From Shinisaurus crocodilurus (Eukaryota; Chordata; Lepidosauria; Squamata; Shinisauridae): a stretch of 64,000 nucleotides of DNA. The notes beneath the pieces are model-generated. The model saw only the letters and a program-made list of their open reading frames with translations, did no database searches and was not told the origin of the DNA. Location: positions 1 to 64,000 of the forward strand of contig JAHFWL010001237.1 in NCBI GenBank assembly GCA_021292165.1, given 5' to 3'. The translations under genes were made by a program, and so were the position numbers. Shown in pieces: positions 11,000 through 21,339 of this stretch; position 1 is the first letter of the stretch; every line of letters starts with the position of its first letter.

Positions 11000-11245
11000 T
11001 GGGCACGGTGGGAGGCTGGCTGTGTGAGAAATCTTGGTTTCCTGCCAAGTTGGACAATGCTGTGTCTCTCTTCTCAAATCACAATTTATTTTTTTAATTA
11101 GTGGAAGGTCATTACAGTAATGGATTATAATGCTCATTAAAAACAACAGGACAGTGAATCAGTCCTGCCAATATTTGAGGCTTTTAAGAAGACCTAATCC
11201 TACTGGCAATTCACCAAACTATCTTGTACAAAGGCATGTCTTAGT
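11000..11245 (+). repeat. dispersed repeat pair, copy 2
   Basis: Second copy of the family at 8600-8880, with the same order of shared blocks (GTGGGAGGCTGGCTG, then a TTATAATGCTCATTAAAAAC segment, then CAATATTTGAGGCTTTTAAG). Confidence 0.4.
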
Positions 11246-11463
11246 TTTCACGAGTCAACAGCAAGTTACACCTCCCAATAAGCTGTGCATTTGTCTTAGC
11301 TGAACAGAAAGAAAAAAGTAGCATTCACCAGGTCATTTGAATTTGATCTCTGACAGTGAATCTGACAAGAATTGTTTTCCTAGGAGACAGATAGATAGGA
11401 TAATATGGGAGTTAATGACAGGTATTCTTCACTTCCTGGGACCCACAGATACATACTGGTTTA

Positions 11464-11557
11464 GAGTACAATCCTATGCATATTTAAGGAGAAACAAAGT
11501 CCTATGCTGGGAGTTGTAGGACTTTTTTCTGTCTAAACCATGCACAGGATTGCATCC
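11464..11557. mobile_element. hairpin MITE, short copy, with 9-bp flanking repeat
   Basis: The ends are AGAGTACAATCC and GGATTGCATCCT. The 9-bp sequence TACTGGTTT flanks both sides (just before 11463 and from about 11558), which supports a real insertion. The interior keeps only one arm of the CTGGGAGTTGTAGGAC core found at 10303. Confidence 0.6.
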
Positions 11558-11567
11558 TTACTGGTTT

Positions 11568-11830
11568 AGGGTGCTTCCAGATGAGGCTTTTATTATCATG
11601 CAATGCCCTGCCTCATTCACAGAATTTTAAAGATGGGGGGGAGGAGTCCAGATGGTGGCATCTTCCATCTGTAACCCTCCTGTGTTTTCCCACTGCTTCT
11701 TTCATCTCTTTTCTTTCTACCAAAAAATAAAATAAAATCTGTTAAGGAGGAAATGATGGAATAATTGCAAAATGTCTTTTAATTTGTAGCACTAGGAGCC
11801 ATCTGCCTGGAGTAGTGACAGAACAAAAGG
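11568..11830. repeat. GCTTCCAGATG-type MITE-like repeat
   Basis: It begins GGGTGCTTCCAGATGAGGC, and near the right end GGAGCCATCTGCCTGGAG gives a partial inverted match. It shares phrases with 8106-8290. There are no firm target duplications. Confidence 0.4.
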
Positions 11831-12501
11831 GTGTTTTTTGGCAGTGTGGCAGCGGCAGGGGAGGGGCAGGGGAGGACTGGAGAAAAGGCCATGGGGGCTG
11901 TATGTGGTCCATGGACTGTGTCTTGCCCATCCTTGCATCATGGCATTCATGTGAGTATGAATGCCATGAATATTAAAATGCTTTATCAAACATGCAGACA
12001 AGTTGTATTCGACTCCACCCTCTTCTTGACATGTCATTTGTTGCTGTAAGGAAAGATAAGGAAAGAAAGATTTCCCCCTCTTTTTCTTCTACATTGGCCC
12101 AAACATTTGATGTCCTAAAAAAACACCCCTAAAAGCCACACTGATGTGCAGCAACCGCCGCTGGAAGAGGCACAAGAGCAAAATCCCGCCGTGCTGGATA
12201 TTTTTAGGCCCTTCATCCCAAGATATGCAAATAGGTCCCTGGCACAACATCTTTGCTCTCCTGGCCTCTTGCCAGAGGCAAATGATCCTTTCAGGTTAAT
12301 TACTGGATGCCATGGAGCCCCCACTCCCCTTGGTAATCTGTCAGCTTTTCATTTGAAGGAGGCAGATGTTTTCCTGAAGGAACTGGGGGAGAGAGAGTAC
12401 CAACAGCCTCATTGTAGGCTGACAAGAACTTGGATTCACCCAGAAGCTGGAAGAAGTGATAGCAAAGATGGTAATAATAATAATACTGATTCTCGACTAG
12501 A
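11831..12501. other. unassigned sequence
   Basis: There is a short inverted pair around ATGGCATTCATGTGAGTATGAATGCCAT near 11940-11968. Otherwise no repeat terminus or gene was recognised. A 123-codon open frame at 12146-12517 has no known motif and looks like chance. Confidence 0.35.
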
Positions 12502-12630
12502 GTATAGTAGTGGTTAAGAAAGTGAGCTGTGAATGCACCAGTTCAAATTGTACCTCTGCCATGATCTCATTTGGTGGCTTTAGGCAAACCACTATTTTCT
12601 CTGCCTCAGTCCCCCATCTGCAATATCTAT
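12502..12630 (+). mobile_element. MIR SINE
   Basis: The order of features fits MIR: AGTAGTGGTTAAGAAAGTGAG, then GTTCAAATTGTACCTCTGCC, then GGCTTTAGGCAAACCACT, then CTCTGCCTCAGTCCCCCATCTGCAA. MIR is an ancient amniote-wide SINE, so the moderate divergence is expected. Confidence 0.7.
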
Positions 12631-13116
12631 ATCTACAAGTGAGATCTGCAACAAAATGTTGCCGTGCAAAGTGTTTCTTTTGGGGCTTCCAGCCAGCCAT
12701 GCCCTCTTCCAGTATATTCTATTCCCCTTCCTCCCTATTTTCTGTTCTGCACCCACCACAACCAGTAAGCATCCCATGCCCACTGAGCATGCTCAGTCAT
12801 CAATGAGCAATTTTAGGGGAAAAAAACAAAACACCCCACTTTAGGGCTATTTTCTTTTTAAAAAAAAAAATTGTACTACTGCAAACCTTGGGGTTCCACT
12901 GCTGATATCTCCTTCTTGTGCATGGAATGAGGAGTTTGCCGTGAGCATATAAGATAAAGAACAGTGGTTCCCAACATTCTGTTCTACTTTCTCAACTTCC
13001 TGTCACACTCTAGTGTGACCAAGACAGAGAACACTATGCAGATGGGGCTGGCTTGGCTCTTAGTGGGTTGCATTGAATCCTACAGGCCAAACATATTTAT
13101 TTATACTCCTTGTATA
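12631..13116. other. unassigned sequence
   Basis: No repeat or coding signal recognised. Confidence 0.35.
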
Positions 13117-13430
13117 CCATTTAGGGTGCAATCCTATGGCCACTAGACAGAGTCTAGATGGCCATAGGAGACGTCAGAGTCCCAGCTCTGACCTCAGAAA
13201 TGTGCTCCGAGGTTCTAGCTGGGACTCCAACCTCAGAGCACCCTCCCTTCACCCTTGCAGCTGGCTTGGAAAGAACCGGATTGGCTGTGGCTCTGAGGTC
13301 AGAAGACCAACCTCGAAGCTGGAGGTTTGTGGGCCTTTTGCAGGACGGGGAGGGGAGGAGTGAGGCTCCACCATGATATGTAGTATCCTGGTGGCACCTC
13401 AGCCTCTCCTCCTTGTGCACTGGGGCAAAA
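13117..13430. mobile_element. GC-rich palindromic MITE, GGGTGCAATCCTATGG end, copy 1
   Basis: It opens TTAGGGTGCAATCCTATGGC, the same 20 bases as at 47975. Shared interior phrases follow, with ACCTC(A/G)GAG blocks and a GGTGGCACCTCAGCCTCTCCTCC segment. Inverted pairs such as AGTCCCAGCTCTGACCTCAG occur inside. It shares its terminus with the copies at 47975 and 54146. Confidence 0.55.
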
Positions 13431-14454
13431 GACTTTGATGGCTCAGCCTATTTTTGCCAATGTACCTTTGTAAGGCATCATGCACAGTAATGGCATGGTA
13501 TAAACAATAAATAATAGCAATTGTTCAGTCCTCATTGAGAGCACCAGTTGATCAAATGAACTTGAGTCATCAATCATTTGTAGAGATTAAATGAAAGGTG
13601 AACATGTTTTGCCAAATGCTTCTTAGGTTTCTCTTAATTGCAGTGTTTGAATAGTTCCACTTTCCCACCTTCCTAGGAAAGGCACCTAGGAAAGATGGAA
13701 CCTCTCAAGCAGAAGTACTGCAAGTGTATTAAGCAAAGTGCAGGTCTAATTTATGTACATACTTCATCGTGTGACAGGATTTCTGCCGTATGAGGTTTTA
13801 ACTTTAGACTCACTCTGTCTTCTTATCAGCTCTTTGCCAGTGGTAATGAATATAATTCTCTCCTTTTTGCTGCTCACTGGACTCTTGCCTACCCAATTTC
13901 ACTGTGCTGGCAGCTGCACCTCTGACTTTCTTAAAACACAGGGCTTTCCAATAACCAAAAAATGTTTTTAATATCTGGATAATTTGAAACAGGTGTTTAA
14001 ATCTCCCTCCTTTTCAGGATTGCAGAAGGTTTCTATATTTTTCATTAGGTACTCAGGCCAAGCACAACACTTAGGATGCCCATCTGTAATTGGTTCTAGG
14101 CTACCTTCCCAAAGTTAAGTGAAAGGAAATTTATATTTCATAGGCAGGCCAAGCTGGCACAAGACAGCATTGTTTACAGGCTGCTTTTGCACTGGGAATA
14201 TTAGCCTGGGTTGATACTTCAGGTTAGGTTGATTTTCATGTTGAGATAATTTCATTAACAGGCTTGTGTCATGATGACAGAGCTTAAGCTTCACAGCTCT
14301 GTCTTCATGATGTGATCTGCTTTTTCTCTATGGAGACGTCACCATTTGGAACAGCACGTCTTTATTCCCCCAGCCAACTCTTCCACTGATTCAGATGCCT
14401 TAGATCAGTTTGGTTTCAGCAAGAGCAACGGTGGCCTGAAATATTTAGACTGAT
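13431..14454. other. unassigned sequence
   Basis: I recognise nothing. There is a short inverted pair, GTCATGATGACAGAGCTTAAGC against CACAGCTCTGTCTTCATGATG, near 14268-14312. Confidence 0.35.
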
Positions 14455-14640
14455 TTATTTACCACTTTTATATACCGCTCCATATTCCAGTCTGGACAGT
14501 GAAGGCAGGTGCACAGGGCCAGATATGCTGCAACATTTTGTTGCAGGTCCCATTTGTAACTGAATCACAGTCTTGGTAGGCAGTGCAACCATCTGAGCCC
14601 TGCTTTTCCAGGTGGCCAGTTGAAATGGGGATCAAATCAA
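14455..14640 (-). mobile_element. possible LINE 3' tail
   Basis: GATTTATTTACCACTTTTATATACCGCTCC has the form of a minus-strand CR1/L2 tail. The following sequence is too decayed to assign. Confidence 0.3.
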
Positions 14641-15658
14641 GCCACATGCTGGAATGTGCATGATGAAAATAAAGAAAAAAGAATGACCGCAATGCAGCTA
14701 TAGCCACTAGCCCTGTTCAGGCATTATACCTAAGCAAGGTATAGCCATGTGTAATACCTGGTAGCTTCAGATGCAAGCGGACATCCAGGCAGTTCAGTGA
14801 GGCTCAGTTGAAGATTGTGGTGTGCCTGGAAGTGAGCATCCCATCCTTCATCCATATTGGCAGCACACACAGAAGTTTACTTATGCAACAGCTCTCTCTT
14901 GCTAAATCAGGGTGTCTGTTTATAAGAAGCAAGCCCATTCAGAGTTCCAAGTACTTGGTTTTATGCCTGTATTAAAAAAAAGCGATGGGTTAATGAGCAT
15001 CTGTGAAGTTTATTATCATTCTTCGTGTGCCAGCTGAAGAAACCATTCCCCCAACTGACAGCAGGTACTAAAACCAGAAACAAATGTTTCATCTTGTTAA
15101 AAAACACATGAAACTTTTCTCTCTGTGCTCCCCAGGCCATGAACTTCAGCTGGGCTTTCAAGCCCTCATAGCGATGCCCTGGGAAGCTCATGGGATTATG
15201 GGCCAGGGTCCAAAGAAACATTGAACTAGTTCTGGGAGCTAAAGAGAAGGGCATTGGACCGCTGCATGAAACCACTTAGGGAAGTCATCTGGAGCATGCT
15301 CTGGGAGGGGAGGATCCCCCCCAAAAAATTCCAGCACCAATGGGGTGGGGTGTTAAAAAACAGGGTGTTTAAAAAAAAAACTGTGCACAGTTATGCTAAT
15401 GGAAAAGAAAACACACACCTCAGATACGTACTATGAGATTAGCAGAATGTGCAGTTTGTCCCACAGTCTCCTCTACTTCCATGATTCTATTGTTGCAGAA
15501 ATGCCATTGTGGTGGTCTCCTTTTCCACCTCTAGGACTGGCTGTGGATCCAGGCTTCTTACCAGAGGGACCAGGACACCTCCCCCACCCCCATCTGAGCC
15601 ACCATTAAGTCTGGTTTACCTCTGCATGACATGAGAGAAATGCTGGTTGTAGTATTTT
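14641..15658. other. unassigned sequence
   Basis: No recognisable repeat, exon or RNA gene. Confidence 0.35.
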
Positions 15659-15694
15659 TCCTCCTCCTCCTCCTCCTCCTCCTCCTCCTCCTCC
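15659..15694 (+). repeat. (CTC)n microsatellite
   Basis: About twelve CTC units without interruption. Confidence 0.95.
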
Positions 15695-15794
15695 TTCCTG
15701 TGTTTATTTTCCATTAAATCTGAAAAGAGGTGTTACTCTGCTGGTTCTGGAAGGGCAGTGGTCTTCTCCACTAGCACAAGTGAGACAGCTCCTA

Positions 15795-15907
15795 AGAACA
15801 TAAGAAGAGCTCTGCTCAATTAGACCAAAGGCCTATCTAGTCCACATTCTGTTCACACAATGGCCAACCGAATGCCTATGGGAAGCTCACTAGCAGGACA
15901 CAACAGT
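15795..15907 (-). mobile_element. CR1-like LINE 3' end, split by a later insertion
   Basis: AGAACATAAGAAGAGC...CCTATCTAGTCCACATTCTGTTCACACAATGGCC matches 46541-46680 and, in the other orientation, 29640-30115. The remainder resumes at 17059 (CACCCTCCCACTTGTGTTCCCCAGCAACTG). So the DNA element 15908-17058 landed inside this older LINE tail. Confidence 0.6.
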
Positions 15908-16086
15908 AGGGGTGGGCAACCCGCCTAGCACTCGACTCACGGCGCACAAGCTGAGCCAAGCGCAAGAGCCAGCTGAGGCACTCACTGGACTTCCGAGTCC
16001 CTGGCTCTACATCGTTTATGTAAAAAATAGTGTAAAATACATTAAAAATGGCCACGATTTGTGGAAATTATGCAAATTGTGGCCAT

Positions 16087-16889
16087 TTTTAATTTATTTA
16101 TTTTATTTATTTATTACATTTATCAATCGCCCATCTGGCCGGTCACCCGGCCACCCTGGGCGATGTACAATTAAAATACAATAAAACACAATAAAATATA
16201 ATAATTAAAACAATATAAAAAAATTCTCATTAAAAACCTAACCCACCCCATATTCCCGCCTGAACAGCCATGTTTTTAATGCACGGCGGAAGCTCATCAC
16301 GGAGGGGGCATGGCGAAGGTCACTAGGGAGGGAGTTCCATAATGTGGGGGCCGCCACAGAGAAGGCCCTCTTCCTAGTCCCCACCAGCCTGGCTGCTCTG
16401 GCTGATGGGATAAGGAGAAGGCCGTCCGTGGCAGACCTTGTTGAGCGGCCTACTTGATGTTGCTGGAGGCGCTCCTTGAGATAAGCTGGGCCGGAGCCGT
16501 GTAGGGTTTTAAAGGTCAAAACCAACACCTTGAATTCGGCTCGGCAAGCAACTGGTAGCCAGTGCAACTCTTTAAGCACTGGCGTGATGTGATCACGCCG
16601 GCGGCTGCCCTTAATCAGGCGAGCCGCCGCGTTCTGTACCAGCTGAAGCTTCCGGACCGTCTTCAAGGGTAACCCCACGTAGAGCGCATTACAGTAGTCT
16701 AGGCGAGAGGAGACCAAGGCATGAACCACTGATGGGAGCAGGTGATTAGGAAGGTAGGGGGGCAGCTGCCGTATCAGATGGAGTTGATACAGCGCCGCCC
16801 GGCTCACAGCTGCCACCTGAGCCTCCATGGACAGCTGGGAGTCTAAAATGACCCCCAAGCTGCGGACCTGGTCCTTCAGGGGTCTTATG
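16087..16889 (-). mobile_element. L2-like LINE, 5'-truncated, young copy
   Basis: The minus strand holds the L2 3' end: TTTATTTATTTATTACATTTATCAATCGCC at the low-coordinate side, a 3' UTR, and about 215 codons of C-terminal coding sequence. It is nearly identical by eye to 24510-25295, with only a handful of differences, so the two copies are recent and of one subfamily. It stops abruptly at about 16889, inside the arms of the palindromic host element. Confidence 0.85.
16238..16888 (-). pseudogene. L2 ORF2 C-terminal fragment
   Basis: The frame includes LKDQVRSLGVILDSQLSMEAQV, RLDYCNALYVGLPL, KLQLVQNAAARLIKG, VLKELHWLPVACR and NSLPSDLRHAPSVMSFRR, and ends at its natural stop after REYGVG. 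The reverse-transcriptase catalytic part is missing because of 5' truncation. The frame continues open beyond the element to 17098, but that part is not LINE protein. Confidence 0.85.
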
Positions 16890-17058
16890 CCATTTTCTAC
16901 GTAAACAATGTAGCGCTGGAAACCGGAAGTCGCTTCCCTGGCTCGGCTCCTGAGAACATGAGTCGAGCCAGGGAAAAGGTAGGGTGAGCGGAGCTCGGGG
17001 GCGGGGGTCAAGTTCGCCAGACTTCCACCCCCCAATCGAGCTCCGTGCACATCCCTAA

Positions 17059-17110
17059 GAGAGCAGTAGCACACCCTCCCACTTGTGTTCCCCAGCAACT
17101 GATATAGACC
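17059..17110 (-). mobile_element. remainder of the CR1-like LINE 3' end
   Basis: Continues the LINE tail from 15907 after the inserted element: GAGCAGTAGCACACCCTCCCACTTGTG and CCCCAGCAACTGATATAGAC. The equivalent unbroken text is at about 46655-46700. Confidence 0.55.
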
Positions 17111-18467
17111 TTCTCCACATGAAGTGTTTAACCTGCTGCTTTACAGTGACTTCCTCTTCCATTGTCTTTGCAGGAGGAAGAGCACCTCCTTTACACGAGG
17201 TTTTTCCCCCAGCGTTTTCCCTTCTCTGCCTTTTTCTATGTTCCTATATGTTCCATTACACAACCACAAGGTGATGCTGTGGTATAGAGCGGAATTGCGA
17301 ATATACACAAGGCTCCTCCTAGTGAATCATCCCAGATAACACTGCACTTTCCTCACTCTAAAAAAAAGCCACGAAAATGGCTGGAAAACACGGGAGAGGC
17401 CCTGGAGGATGACAACATCATGTAAAGGACCTGCAAACTTCCATGAGTGAGGGTTCACAAGCACACAATGAATGCCTTGTGTAGAGAAGCCTTTACAGAG
17501 GCATACAGCCTCAGATCCTGAAGGCAATATATAGCCAGCATGACTAATGGCTAAAGATAACTTTATCTGGCTCTTTTGGTGGTGTGTGTGCTCCCTCTGC
17601 AACTGGGAAAGACATAATCTCTGTTCCCTCCATCTTCAGGGGCCTTGGGGCACCCTGGTGAGTGATGTCCAGGGGACAGACTACCAGACATAAGTTTACA
17701 CAGAAAATGGATGTATTGTGAGGTGTTTTTTTTTTTACAATCATACATCCGTCTCCATCATTAAGGAGACTGAAGCAAGATTGCCATTAAGCCATAACAA
17801 GAACCAACAATTCTATAGAAAAGAACTGTCCACAGAAAATCAGACAAAGCAAGATTCAACTGTAGATAAAACCTAAGAAATGTACTTTCAGAAAACATAC
17901 ATACTCAGCAGACATAACAATATACCATCTCTACTGCACACAGGAATGAAGTATGAAGTCTGCACATAGTCATATGTTAGGTTTATATTCCAACTACATC
18001 ATTGTGCCACTTGGTTCTGTATTTACACATTTGTTCATTCCTTCTTGAACAATCACAAACAGTTGTTCACAAAATCAAATAATGCACAACTGAAGGAGTT
18101 TGCACACTGTGGAAACCAAATAATAGAAAGGGAATACATTTGCTTGACAACCATATAATCTGAATAATAAAATGGGAAAATAGATGAATGTGAAGTAATA
18201 AGTTGGCTTTAATCAGTCTAGTAAAGGGAAGATAACACAGACCGAAATGGCAGCTTGGCTTATTACAGCCCTCAGGCAAAAGGAGGCTGTCGAAAGAGGT
18301 GGATGATAAATTGGAGGTCAGAATGGTACCATGTGGTATAAGAGTAAACAGGTTGCCCGAACGGAATGAATATGGCAAACTTATTCAGTCAAGGGAGGGA
18401 ATATTTCTGCTTTCTAGAGGTTTATTTCTGAGGAGATCCATTCGCTTTAGAGAATGCTACCATTGCT

Positions 18468-18470
<3 letters not shown>
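17111..18470. other. unassigned, possible MITE fragments
   Basis: The part 17110-17440 has GATGACAACATCATGTAAAGG and CCACAAGGTGATGCTGTGG phrases reminiscent of 3590-3640, but no termini. The part 17450-18470 holds nothing I recognise. Confidence 0.3.

Positions 18471-18519
<49 letters not shown>
18471..18519 (+). repeat. (ATG)n microsatellite
   Basis: About sixteen ATG units. A run of methionines in the local open frame is a consequence of the repeat. Confidence 0.95.
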
Positions 18520-18520
<1 letters not shown>

Positions 18521-19144
18521 AGCCATCCATTCTATTACTTGCAGGAACTTTGAGAACCAAAGGAGCTATTCCCCACAGATGTTGCACAATTGATCTTTCA
18601 ACGCTCTGCTTAGGACTGCACGTGCAACGCAGCTGAAGAAATTAACAAAAAGGAAACACTCACCCCGAGGAACGTTCCTTTTGGCTTAATTCCACGTGGC
18701 ACCTTTTTGTTCCCGTAAGTGGCTGCTTCCCCCCACCCCCAGCACCATTTTCCTTCTTTGCTCTCATAGCCCTCGGTCTCATTCATCGTTGCCGTTTACT
18801 ATGATTGCCTGAGGAGCTCCAGGTGATTTTGTTACAAGAGTCTGTGACATCACCACTCCTGAAATAGTGTTGTCATGGCACTGATAAAACTGCATATGTA
18901 GATTCCAGGATGGTGAAAGCAACTGAGGGCAGAGATAGCAAAGGAGAAGGAGGGAAAGGGCGGAGAAGAAAAAAACACTGAGATGGCACAATCTTGCTTC
19001 TCTCCAGCAACCAGCTCTCTACAGCTGGTGGGCGGCGGGGTTGGGGGCGGCATTTTTTGCACTCAGCCCATCATGGTATTTGCTGATGTTGAATGTCTGA
19101 AATTGTATTTCACTGTGCTACTTTATTTTAAAATGTTTTTTTTA

Positions 19145-19147
<3 letters not shown>
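18520..19147. other. unassigned sequence
   Basis: No recognisable element. Confidence 0.35.

Positions 19148-19182
<35 letters not shown>
19148..19182 (+). repeat. (CA)n microsatellite
   Basis: About seventeen CA units. Confidence 0.95.
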
Positions 19183-19183
<1 letters not shown>

Positions 19184-19247
19184 CAAATTGAGGTGCTCCG
19201 ATTATTTGTTGGGCTTTGAATTGCATAATTTGTTGGTCACTGTGTGT

Positions 19248-19310
19248 ACAGAATGCTGGGTTGGATGGACCCTTGGTTCTTCATCCAGCATGGTTCTTCT
19301 TATGAACTGT
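19248..19310 (+). mobile_element. CR1-like LINE 3'-end fragment
   Basis: ACAGAATGCTGGGTTGGATG, GACCCTTGGTTCTTCATCC and AGCATGGTTCTTCTTATG match the end of the LINE tail at 46541-46620 read in reverse. Confidence 0.5.
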
Positions 19311-19349
19311 ATCACTATTATATTGTATGCCGCTTTGAGAAAACCATGG

Positions 19350-19475
19350 TCTTGAAAGGCAGACAAGAAAGGCCAAAACTCCCAGTCCCAGCATGCCCCT
19401 GGCAGCATAGCTGGCTGGGGCATGCTGGGTGTTGTAGGCCTTTTTTCCGTCTAAACTTGCACAGGACTGCACCTT
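19350..19475. mobile_element. hairpin MITE with CCCAGCATGCCCC core
   Basis: The arms AACTCCCAGTCCCAGCATGCC and GGGGCATGCTGGGTGTTGTAGG surround GCAGCATAGCTGGC. The right end is CTGTCTAAAC-like text (CCGTCTAAACTTGCACAGGA) and then CTGCACC, as at 10432. The left end has decayed. Confidence 0.6.
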
Positions 19476-19659
19476 AAATTAATAAGTAAGTGGGGAGAAG
19501 AAGAGGCCTGGCTGCAAAGCCTCATGCAGCTAGGGTGGTGGAGTGGGGTACAAATGGCCTGATTCTACCTCTCCTCCCCCAGTTGCATTGCATCCCACAG
19601 TTTGGCAGCTCTCCACCTGCCTTTTGCACAGTGCGGGATTATTCTGGTTGCCCATTTGA

Positions 19660-19925
19660 TTTGGGAAAACAAAAGAGAGAAAAAATTCTCAGGTGCCTGG
19701 AAAGAACATTTCTTTTGCCCAACACGTTTCAGAAACATCTTTTTCCTTCGTCAGGGGCCGCTTGTCTTTTTCCGGATATGTTGAGAAAAGAGTCCTTCCG
19801 GTATCTCTTCTGTGTTAAAATGCTTGTGCATTAAAATGAAAAAAAGATAGTTTCTGAAATGCGTTGGGTAAAATAAATGTTCTTTCCAGGAACCTGAGAA
19901 TTTTCTTTCTGTTTTGTTTTTGTGA
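19660..19925. repeat. long inverted repeat with hammerhead-like motif
   Basis: The left arm (about 19676-19745) and right arm (about 19838-19910) are inverted copies. The left reads AATTCTCAGGTGCCTGGAAAG and then CATTTCTTTTGCCCAAC, and the right, read in reverse, AATTCTCAGGTTCCTGGAAAG and then CATTTATTTTACCCAAC. The space between holds FLR-type low-information sequence only. The left arm contains the hammerhead-like core annotated at 19717-19758. Penelope-like and related elements carry such motifs in terminal repeats. No coding part is present here. Confidence 0.65.
19717..19758 (-). ncRNA. hammerhead ribozyme-like motif
   Basis: On the minus strand the order is GCCC, CTGACGA, then a hairpin AGGAA/TTTCT closing a 7-nt loop, GAAA, CGTG, TT and GGGC. 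All core positions of the hammerhead fold can be assigned: CUGANGA, GAAA, and U-U before the cleavage point. Helix I is 4 bp (GCCC/GGGC), helix II 5 bp with one G-U pair, and helix III only 2 bp with a 2-nt loop. Short helix III is known for hammerheads of retroelements. Activity is not shown by sequence alone. Confidence 0.5.
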
Positions 19926-20484
19926 TACATGTGACTTCCCCTTTTGTTGTTTTTCCAATTTAGTTTGGGGCCATGTAGGATTCTACCCCCCTTCTGGGTC
20001 CAGAGTGACTTAGGGCCACATGTTTCCCCCCGTCTATGTCACAGTGTCCAGGCTGGGTAGCTTTAGATAGGTTGCTTGGGACTAATTGCCTTCCCCCCCT
20101 TTTTTGGCTGATGCAGTGTCAGATTAGGGAAAAAAGTGGGAAAGAACAAAATTGGTGAGCACTTTGAGACACCTTCTAGGAGATGAATGGGAGCATCCTC
20201 ATATCTATCCATCAGTGCCTCAAGGCTTGAGGGTGAGGCATATTATCTGGCTGTAGTTCTGCACACTTGAGAAGAGAGAGTTCACTATCCAGGCAGCTGC
20301 CATTTTGATTCTGCCAACAGAACTCACCTGAGACAGAACAGTACCTGTCTTCTCTATAATTTTGTGCCAGTCACATTTGGAAAGCTCTGAAGCCCCTGGA
20401 AAAAAAGCTTCCTGCAGGCGCTGCCAAAGGGCAATGCCCAAGGGCCCAACAATTTAGGGAGATGCGCCTATGTTTGAGAAAGCT
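19926..20484. other. unassigned sequence
   Basis: Nothing recognised. Confidence 0.35.
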
Positions 20485-20640
20485 TACAGAGGAGTAATCA
20501 TGTTAGTCTGTTGCAGTGAAAACAAAGTCTTGGAGAGAGCCTTGAAGACAAGCTCAGTTATTATGGCGTAAGCTTTCATAGTCCACAAATGTTTATGCCA
20601 TAGAAATGAGGTGCGGCAACACCCTTTGTTATGTTTGGAA
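20485..20640 (-). mobile_element. retroelement tail with GAAAGCTTACGCC motif
   Basis: Read on the minus strand it contains GTGGACTATGAAAGCTTACG, CCATAATAACTGAGC, and GACTTTGTTTTCACTGCAACAG. This resembles a widespread sauropsid repeat in which a CTGATGAAG hairpin precedes GAAAGC. The CTGATGA part is lost in this copy. Confidence 0.45.
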
Positions 20641-20712
20641 ATAGCGCTTTGGAGTGGAGAGGAGAATGGCATGGGTTCTCCCTAATCAGTTCAGAATTGG
20701 TGGTGGAGGCCG

Positions 20713-21227
20713 TAGGGATGTACATATTTCACAGATTTCATCTCATTTTCATTTATTAGATTTCTATACTTCCCAATAGCCGAAGCTCTCTGTCAGATTG
20801 TCAGGCATCTTTTGTTCCATCATCCACTCATTGACAGAATTGGATTTTTCTCAGTTTCCCAAACTTGCTTACATGTTGGAAAGTGCACACTTGTGCAAAT
20901 GTGCATTTCCAGAAATGCACACTTGTGCAAATGTGCATTTCCAGAAATGCACATTTGCGCGATTCCTCCCCAGAGCCACATTTGCACCCTTTGGCTTATG
21001 GTGGGAAATGTGCATTTTGATCTGTGTGTTTCTCCCTCACACACCATTTTTTTGTATTTTTGAATGACTCAATTTGTGTACAATTCCAGAAAGCAAAAAA
21101 CTGGTCCACAAGTCTGCAGAATCCTGATGACTTGGAAAAAAAACTGGTCTACTGCAGAATCCATGGGTCAGATTCATAGAAATCTGAACTCATTTGAATC
21201 CACTGTGGATCCCTTGTGGATATCCCT
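20713..21227. mobile_element. hAT-like GTGCATTT-family repeat, copy 3
   Basis: The left end is TAGGGATGTACATATTTCAC and the right end GTGGATATCCCTA. The right flank GTGGAGGG resembles GTGGAGGC two bases outside the left end, suggesting a worn 8-bp duplication. The inside has a tandem pair of a 32-bp unit containing ACTTGTGCAAATGTGCATTT at about 20888-20951. Confidence 0.55.
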
Positions 21228-21339
21228 AGTGGAGGGACAGGTTACAGTATAAGCTGCTGGGGAGGGAATTGTATATTATAGTTGTAAAGTGCTTTGATGC
21301 CCCAATATTAGAAAAATGGGATATAAACAAAGAACTAAA

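Larger units (their letters stand above)
15908..17058. mobile_element. palindromic hAT-like element carrying an L2 insertion
   Basis: The ends are TAGGGGTGGGCAACC and GTGCACATCCCTA. Around the L2 insert the arms pair: CTACATCGTTTATGTA at about 16007 against CTACGTAAACAATGTAG at about 16897, then GGCTCGGCTCC-type blocks further out. Flanking 9-mers match at only 6 of 9, so the target duplication is doubtful. Confidence 0.55.

Noticed and set aside
12146..12517. 123-codon open frame as a possible host exon
   Set aside because: No known motif, no convincing splice-site context that I could identify, and it runs into a MIR.
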